From: Streptomyces sp. Z26 | Lineage (GTDB): Bacteria; Actinomycetota; Actinomycetes; Streptomycetales; Streptomycetaceae | NCBI RefSeq assembly: GCF_003665095.1 | Contig: NZ_RCHV01000002.1 | Span: 5,212,501-5,276,500 of the forward strand | Direction of reading: 5' to 3' | Length of the DNA: 64,000 nt | Part shown: one piece after another, positions 58,981 through 64,000 of the stretch | Numbering within the stretch: position 1 is the first letter of the stretch | How the letters are laid out: each line of letters opens with the position of its first letter | Program-made: the position numbers and the translations under genes | Notes under the pieces: model-generated | What the model was told of the DNA's origin: nothing | Databases searched by the model: none | What the model saw: only the letters and a program-made list of their open reading frames with translations

Positions 58981-59006
58981 ACGACCTCGGACAAGGGAGA
59001 AACCCG

Positions 59007-60797
59007 GTGCACCAGTACCCCGCGCACTCCGCCGCCCTGCGGCTGCCCACCGGCCTCGACCAGGACACGTGGCCACCCGCCGCACGACGGCTCCTGGTCA
59101 AGATGCTCGCCGAGTTCGCGTACGAGGAGATCATCCGGCCCGAACCCGACGCGTCGGCGGGCCCCGACGCGTACCGGCTGCCCGTCCGCCCCGACCTCAC
59201 CCTCCGCTTCCGCGCACGCCGGGGCGCGTACGGCCACTGGCGCATCGATCCGGCGTCGCTCACCCCGGCCTGCGACCCGTTCCGCTTCCTCGCCCTCGCA
59301 CACGACGGGCTGCTCGGCCTCCGCGGTGACACCACCGGCCACCTCCTCCGCGAACTGACCGCGACGCTCACCGCCGACGCCCGGGTCGCCGCGCGCGCCC
59401 TGCCGGTGGCCGAGCTGGCCGACCTCGGGTACGCCGAGCTGGAGGGCCACATGGACGGCCACCCCTGGATCGTGGCCAACAAGGGGCGGCTCGGCTTCTC
59501 CGCCGACGACGCCGAGCACTGGTCCCCGGAGGCGCGCCGCCGCCACCGGCTGCCCTGGCTCGCCGTCCACCGCGACCTCGCCGTCTACCGCGGCGTGCCC
59601 GCCCTCTCGGACCCGGAGCGGCTGTACGCGCGGGAGCTGGACGCCGCGACCCGCGACCGTTACGCGGCGGTGCTGCGCGACCGGGGCCTCGACCCGGCGG
59701 ACCACCTGCTGCTGCCCGTGCACCCCTGGCAGTGGGACGAGACGGTCGTGCCGCTGTTCGCCGCCGAGATCGCGCGGGGCGCCGTCGTACCGCTGCCCGC
59801 CGACCCCGACGAACGTCTCCCGCAGCAGTCGATCCGCACGTTCCTCAACACCACCCGCCCCGACCGGCACACCGTCAAGCTGCCGCTGTCGATCCTCAAC
59901 ACCCTCGTCTGGCGCGGCCTGCCCACCGAACGCACCCTCGCCGCGCCCGCCGTCACCTCCTGGGTGCGGGGGCTGTGCGACGGCGACCCGTTCCTGCGCG
60001 ACGAGTGCCGGGTGATCCTGCTCGGGGAGGTCGCGTCCGTCACGGTGGCCCACCCCTCGTACGACGCGCTGCCGGGCGTCCCGTACCAGTACCGCGAGCT
60101 GCTCGGCTGCGTCTGGCGCGAGCCGCTGGCGCCGCGGCTCGCGCCGGGGGAGCGGGCCCGTACGCTCGCGTCGCTGCTGCACACCGACCCCGACGGGCGG
60201 TCGTTCGCCGCCGAACTGGTCGCGCGGAGCGGGCTGGAGCCGGGGGTGTGGCTCCGGCACCTGTTCGCCGCGCTGCTGCCGCCGCTGCTGCGCTTCCTCT
60301 ACCGCTACGGCACCGTCTTCTCACCGCACGGCGAGAACGCGATCGTCGTCTTCGACGAGCAGGACGTCCCCGTACGGCTGGCGATCAAGGACTTCGTCGA
60401 CGACGTCAACGTCAGCGCGGTGCGGCTGCCCGAGCAGGAACCGATGCCCGCGGACGTACGGGCCGTGCTGCTCACCGAGGAACCGGGCTTCCTGCCGCAG
60501 TTCATCCACTCCGGGCTGTTCGTCGGGGTGCTGCGCTACCTGGCGCCGCTGTGCGAGGAGCAACTCGGCTTCGCCGAGGCGGACTTCTGGCCGCTCGTAC
60601 GCGCCGAGATCATCCGCCACCAGGAGCGGTTCCCCGAACTCAAGGACCGCTACAACCTGTTCGACCTGCTGACGCCCCGGATTGCCCGGCTCTGCCTCAA
60701 CCGCAACCGGCTCCACCTCGACGGCTACCGCGACCGCGCCGAACGCCCGCACGCCGCCGTCCACGGCACCGTGCCCAACCCGCTGCACGGGGCGTGA
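59007..60797 (+). CDS. IucA/IucC-family siderophore synthetase (second copy, DesD-like)
   Basis: A 596-residue NIS synthetase of the DesD/AlcC class. GTG 59007 follows AAGGGAG. Motifs: GHMDGHPWIVANKGRLGFS, LLPVHPWQWDE, SIRTFLNTTRPDRHTVKLPL, SPHGENAIVVFDEQDVPVRL and KDFVDDVNV. The sequence is compact, without the insertions of the first copy. In DesD-like enzymes an N-hydroxy-acyl-diamine is oligomerised and cyclised. With the upstream synthetase and GNAT it forms a three-gene set resembling SCO5799-5801-type loci of S. coelicolor. No decarboxylase, N-hydroxylase, exporter or receptor lies in the window. Confidence 0.94.
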   Translation: MHQYPAHSAALRLPTGLDQDTWPPAARRLLVKMLAEFAYEEIIRPEPDASAGPDAYRLPVRPDLTLRFRARRGAYGHWRIDPASLTPACDPFRFLALAHDGLLGLRGDTTGHLLRELTATLTADARVAARALPVAELADLGYAELEGHMDGHPWIVANKGRLGFSADDAEHWSPEARRRHRLPWLAVHRDLAVYRGVPALSDPERLYARELDAATRDRYAAVLRDRGLDPADHLLLPVHPWQWDETVVPLFAAEIARGAVVPLPADPDERLPQQSIRTFLNTTRPDRHTVKLPLSILNTLVWRGLPTERTLAAPAVTSWVRGLCDGDPFLRDECRVILLGEVASVTVAHPSYDALPGVPYQYRELLGCVWREPLAPRLAPGERARTLASLLHTDPDGRSFAAELVARSGLEPGVWLRHLFAALLPPLLRFLYRYGTVFSPHGENAIVVFDEQDVPVRLAIKDFVDDVNVSAVRLPEQEPMPADVRAVLLTEEPGFLPQFIHSGLFVGVLRYLAPLCEEQLGFAEADFWPLVRAEIIRHQERFPELKDRYNLFDLLTPRIARLCLNRNRLHLDGYRDRAERPHAAVHGTVPNPLHGA

Positions 60798-61009
60798 ACG
60801 GCGGTGCGGCGCGCGGGCGTACGGCACGGGGCGGTGGCGCGCGTGGGCGTACCGCACGCCGGGGCGCGGGAGTCGGCCGTACGGGAGCGGGGCGTGCGCT
60901 GGTCGGGCGTACGAGGTGCGGGCGTGCGGCGGTGCCCGTGGGCGTCGTCGTACCCCGCCGAACCGACGCGGCATCCGCTGTCAGTGGCGCGACGTAGGGT
61001 ATGTGACCT

Positions 61010-62977
61010 ATGAGCCAGCCCGCCCTCACCGACCTCCTCCACACCGCCGTCACCGCAGTCGGGGGCACCGAGCGCCCCGGCCAGGTGGCCATGGCGGAAG
61101 CCGTCGCGGAAGCCCTGGACGACGGCACCCACCTGCTCATCCAGGCGGGCACCGGCACCGGCAAGTCCCTCGGTTACCTGGTGCCGTCGATCGCGCACGG
61201 CGAGCGCGTCGTCGTCGCGACGGCGACCCTCGCGCTGCAACGGCAGCTCGTCGAGCGCGACCTGCCGCGCACGGTGGACGCGCTCCATCCGCAGCTGCGG
61301 CGCAAGCCGGAGTTCGCCATGCTCAAGGGCAGATCGAACTACCTCTGTCTGCACCGGCTCCACGAAGGCGTGCCGCAGGAAGAGGAGGACGGACTCTTCG
61401 ACCCGTTCGAGGCCGCCGCGCCCACGAGCAAGCTGGGCAAGGACCTGCTGCGGCTCCGCGACTGGTCCGACGACACCGAGACGGGCGACCGCGACGACCT
61501 GCGGCCGGGCGTCTCCGACCGTGCCTGGTCCCAGGTCTCCGTCTCCGCGCGCGAGTGCCTGGGCGCCACCCGCTGCGCGTACGGCACGGAGTGCTTCGCG
61601 GAGAGCGCCCGCGAGCGGGCGAAGCTGGCCGACGTCATCGTCACCAACCACGCGCTGCTCGCCATCGACGCCATCGAGGGCGCACCCGTACTCCCGTCGC
61701 ACGAGGTGCTCATCGTCGACGAGGCCCACGAGCTGGTCTCCCGCGTGACCGGCGTCGCCACCGGCGAGCTGACCCCCGGCGGGGTGAACCGCGCCGTACG
61801 GCGCGTGGCCAAGCTGATCGACGAGAAGACCGCCGACCGGCTCCAGACCGCCGCCGAGACCTTCGAGCGGCTGATGGAGCTGGCCCTCCCCGGCCGTCTG
61901 GAGACGGTGCCCGAGGACCTGGCGTACGCGCTGACGGCGCTCCGCGACGCCGCCCGCGGCTGCCTCACCGCCCTGGGCGAGACCCGGGACAAGTCCGTGC
62001 AGGACGAGGACGCCGTACGCAAGCAGGCCCTGGCCGCGATGGAGAACGTCCTCGCGGTCGCCGACCGCATCGTGCAGGCCAGCGAGTACGACGTGATCTG
62101 GTACGAGCGGCACGACCGCTTCGGGGCCTCGGTGCGGGTCGCGCCGCTGAACGTCTCGGGGCTGCTGCGGGAGAAGCTGTTCACGGAGCGGTCCGTGGTG
62201 CTGACGTCGGCGACGCTGAAGCTCGGCGGGGACTTCAACGGGGTCGGCGCGTCCCTCGGCCTGGCCCCCGAGGGGCAGGGCGACGAGGACCAGCCGCAGT
62301 GGAAGGGCCTCGACGCGGGCTCCCCGTTCGACTACCGCAAGCAGGCCATCCTCTACGTGGCGAAGCACCTCGCGCAGCCCGGCCGCGACACCGCCCGTAC
62401 GGACATGCTGGACGAGCTGTCCGAGCTGGTGGAGGCGGCGGGCGGCCGTACGCTCGGGCTGTTCTCCTCGATGCGGGCCGCGCAGGCGGCGGCAGAGGAG
62501 CTGCGCGGGCGGCTGGACACACCGATCCTGCTCCAGGGCGAGGAGACGCTGGGCGAGCTGATCCGGCGCTTCGCGGACGACCCCGGGACGTGCCTGTTCG
62601 GCACGCTGTCCCTGTGGCAGGGGGTCGATGTGCCGGGCAGCAGCTGCCAGTTGGTGGTGATGGACCGGATTCCGTTCCCGCGTCCGGACGATCCGCTGAT
62701 GAGTGCCCGTCAGAAGGCCGTCGAGGACGCCGGGGGGAACGGCTTCATGGCGGTGGCCGCGTCGCACGCGGCGCTGTTGATGGCGCAGGGCGCCGGTCGG
62801 CTCGTCAGGGCGACGGGGGACCGGGGGGTCGTCGCGGTGCTGGACCCACGGCTGGAACGGGCGCGGTACGGCGGCTTCCTGCGCTCCTCGATGCCCGACT
62901 TCTGGTACACGACGGACCGGAACCAGGTGCGCCGTTCACTGGCCGCCATCGACGCGGCGGCCAAGCAGGCGGAGTAG
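61010..62977 (+). CDS. dinG: DinG-type (XPD-like) ATP-dependent DNA helicase
   Basis: A 655-residue superfamily-2 5'-3' helicase. Motif I GTGTGKS at 47-53, the iron-sulfur cluster cysteines (one after SNY, then ECLGATRC and ECF), DEAH box VDEAHEL, and the C-terminal helicase motifs DPLMSARQKAVEDAGG and QGAGRLVRATGDRG. It removes R-loops and other structures during replication stress. TAGGGT ends 9 nt before the ATG; no ribosome site is seen. The next gene is lexA, convergent; in many bacteria dinG is LexA-controlled, but I see no SOS box here. Confidence 0.93.
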   Translation: MSQPALTDLLHTAVTAVGGTERPGQVAMAEAVAEALDDGTHLLIQAGTGTGKSLGYLVPSIAHGERVVVATATLALQRQLVERDLPRTVDALHPQLRRKPEFAMLKGRSNYLCLHRLHEGVPQEEEDGLFDPFEAAAPTSKLGKDLLRLRDWSDDTETGDRDDLRPGVSDRAWSQVSVSARECLGATRCAYGTECFAESARERAKLADVIVTNHALLAIDAIEGAPVLPSHEVLIVDEAHELVSRVTGVATGELTPGGVNRAVRRVAKLIDEKTADRLQTAAETFERLMELALPGRLETVPEDLAYALTALRDAARGCLTALGETRDKSVQDEDAVRKQALAAMENVLAVADRIVQASEYDVIWYERHDRFGASVRVAPLNVSGLLREKLFTERSVVLTSATLKLGGDFNGVGASLGLAPEGQGDEDQPQWKGLDAGSPFDYRKQAILYVAKHLAQPGRDTARTDMLDELSELVEAAGGRTLGLFSSMRAAQAAAEELRGRLDTPILLQGEETLGELIRRFADDPGTCLFGTLSLWQGVDVPGSSCQLVVMDRIPFPRPDDPLMSARQKAVEDAGGNGFMAVAASHAALLMAQGAGRLVRATGDRGVVAVLDPRLERARYGGFLRSSMPDFWYTTDRNQVRRSLAAIDAAAKQAE

Positions 62978-63078
62978 CGGCGGTACGTACGGATACGGTG
63001 GCGGTGCGCGGCACCGCCCCGTGCGCCGTACGGGCGGGCGCGCCCCTGGAGCAACGGGCCCTCGTCACCCGGGACTTG

Positions 63079-63114
63079 CGGGCCCCGGAACCGGCGCAGG
63101 GGTTCCGGGGCCCG
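63079..63114. terminator. Bidirectional terminator between dinG and lexA
   Basis: CGGGCCCCGGAACC (63079-63092) pairs exactly with GGTTCCGGGGCCCG (63101-63114), loop GGCGCAGG. Confidence 0.9.
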
Positions 63115-63158
63115 GCTCTCGGGGACACCGTCCGGCCCGTCGTACGGCTGTGGCCGCG

Positions 63159-63953
63159 TCAGACGCGGCGCAGCACCGCCACGACCTTGCCGAGGATGGT
63201 CGCGTCGTCACCGGGGATCGGCTGGTACGACGCGTTGTGCGGGAGGAGCCACACGTGGCCGTCCTCGCGCTTGAAGCGCTTGACGGTCGCCTCACCGTCG
63301 AGCATCGCCGCGACGATGTCGCCGTTCTCCGCGACGGGCTGGCGCCTGACGGTCACCCAGTCGCCGTCGCAGATGGCCGCGTCGACCATGGAGTCGCCCA
63401 CGACCTTGAGCACGAACAGCTCGCCGTCACCGACGAGTTGACGCGGCAGCGGGAACACGTCCTCGACCGACTCCTCGGCGAGGATCGGGCCGCCCGCGGC
63501 GATCCGGCCGACCAGCGGCACGTACGACGCCGAGGGCTTGCCCGCGGTGTCGGCTGCGGCCTGGGTGCTCGGGGCGTCGGAGCCCCGCACCTCGTACGCC
63601 CGCGGGCGGTGCGGGTCGCGCCGGAGGAAGCCCTTCCGCTCCAGCGCCATCAACTGGTGGGCCACCGACGAGGTGCTGGACAGGCCGACGGCCTGGCCGA
63701 TCTCCCGCATCGACGGCGGGTATCCGCGCCGCTGGACGGAGTCGCGGATGACCTCGATGACCCGCCGCTGCCGGTCCGTCAGCCCGGAGCTGTCGGCCCG
63801 GATGCCGGGAGGTCGACCCGGCATCGCGCGGGCGGGTGGCGGTGCGTCACCCGCCGGTCCTGCGGGGGCGTCCGGGACCCGGTGTGCGGATTCCGGCGCC
63901 GGTGTAGAACGGTCCTGCGCGGTGATGACGGCGCCGTCTGCAGTGGTGGTCAC
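63159..63953 (-). CDS. lexA: SOS repressor LexA
   Basis: A 264-residue repressor. GTG 63953 (MTTTADGAVI) follows GAAAGGGG and gives the known streptomycete N terminus, a disordered 50-residue tail. The winged-helix domain (about 57-125) includes RRGYPPSMREIGQAVGLSST. Self-cleavage bond Ala153-Gly154 (GRIAAGGPIL), catalytic Ser188 (GDSMVDA) and Lys225 (EATVKRF) are intact. It controls recA-recX (SOS box at 27227). The expected LexA box of lexA itself is not in the 47 bases left in the window. Confidence 0.97.
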   Translation of the reverse strand: MTTTADGAVITAQDRSTPAPESAHRVPDAPAGPAGDAPPPARAMPGRPPGIRADSSGLTDRQRRVIEVIRDSVQRRGYPPSMREIGQAVGLSSTSSVAHQLMALERKGFLRRDPHRPRAYEVRGSDAPSTQAAADTAGKPSASYVPLVGRIAAGGPILAEESVEDVFPLPRQLVGDGELFVLKVVGDSMVDAAICDGDWVTVRRQPVAENGDIVAAMLDGEATVKRFKREDGHVWLLPHNASYQPIPGDDATILGKVVAVLRRV

Positions 63954-63973
63954 GTCAGCCCCTTTCGAGCGGT

Positions 63974-63994
63974 TGTCCCTAATGGGGACAACGG
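63974..63994. promoter_or_regulatory. Palindrome upstream of lexA, unassigned
   Basis: GTTGTCCC (63974-63981), TAATG, GGGACAAC (63987-63994): a perfect 8-bp inverted repeat with five-base centre, about 21 bases before the lexA start. It is not a LexA box (no GAAC/GTTC). It may be an operator or a small hairpin in the leader. Confidence 0.5.
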
Positions 63995-64000
63995 TAGTAG

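Noticed and set aside
63954..64000. A LexA box at lexA
   Set aside because: No GAAC-N4-GTTC in the remaining bases. The site may lie beyond the window edge.

Overview
The window is chromosomal DNA from a high-GC actinomycete, almost certainly a Streptomyces. The rRNA, the GTG starts, the strong codon bias and the gene order (osaC/osaA/osaB, ftsK, rimO, pgsA, cinA, clgR, nei, lhr, recA, recX, gluDCBA/gluRK, miaB, miaA, dapF, rshA, hflX, siderophore synthetases, dinG, lexA) match the conserved core of Streptomyces chromosomes around SCO5747-SCO5803 of S. coelicolor as I remember it. No tRNA, CRISPR array, prophage or insertion sequence was seen.

Layout. 1-1792: 3' part of a 23S rRNA, 5S rRNA and the rrn terminator. 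1839-12175: a shortened DegT-like aminotransferase homologue, then the osmotic-stress group: osaC (anti-sigma/phosphatase, minus strand) divergent from osaA (soluble multi-HAMP hybrid kinase) and osaB (response regulator). 12455-19733: ftsK, a RodZ-like membrane HTH protein, rimO-pgsA-cinA (overlapping) and clgR. 19963-25899: nei and lhr (minus strand) and a DUF3046 gene. 25943-29169: an AI-2E-type permease and recA-recX behind an SOS box. 29266-30861: an FAD monooxygenase. 31033-36829: the glutamate ABC importer gluABCD, divergent from its likely sensor pair gluR-gluK. 36863-41130: a GH38 alpha-mannosidase and a lone TAXI-type binding protein. 41481-43886: bifunctional geosmin synthase. 43987-49240: miaB, a LigB-like protein, a small MT0933-type antitoxin-like gene, miaA, a small membrane protein and dapF. 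49440-53293: rshA and hflX. 53366-55769: two tandem secreted serine-protease-like lipoproteins. 56033-60797: an IucA/IucC synthetase - GNAT - IucA/IucC synthetase operon (NRPS-independent siderophore type). 61010-63953: dinG and lexA, convergent.

The genes group into stress and osmosensing (osaABC, clgR, rshA), DNA segregation and repair with SOS control (ftsK, recA, recX, nei, lhr, dinG, lexA), tRNA and ribosome modification (miaA, miaB, rimO, hflX), glutamate uptake with its own two-component system, and accessory metabolism (geosmin, siderophore, mannosidase, monooxygenase). Most convergent gene pairs are separated by clear GC-rich hairpins. Many starts lack a ribosome binding site and instead have a -10-like hexamer 6-7 nt upstream, which suggests leaderless transcripts.

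The best candidates for something under-described are the three-gene siderophore-type operon that has no visible amine-supply genes, the tandem protease lipoproteins with a shared tryptophan-rich N-terminal motif, the lysine-less aminotransferase relic beside the rrn operon, and the run of apparently leaderless housekeeping genes.
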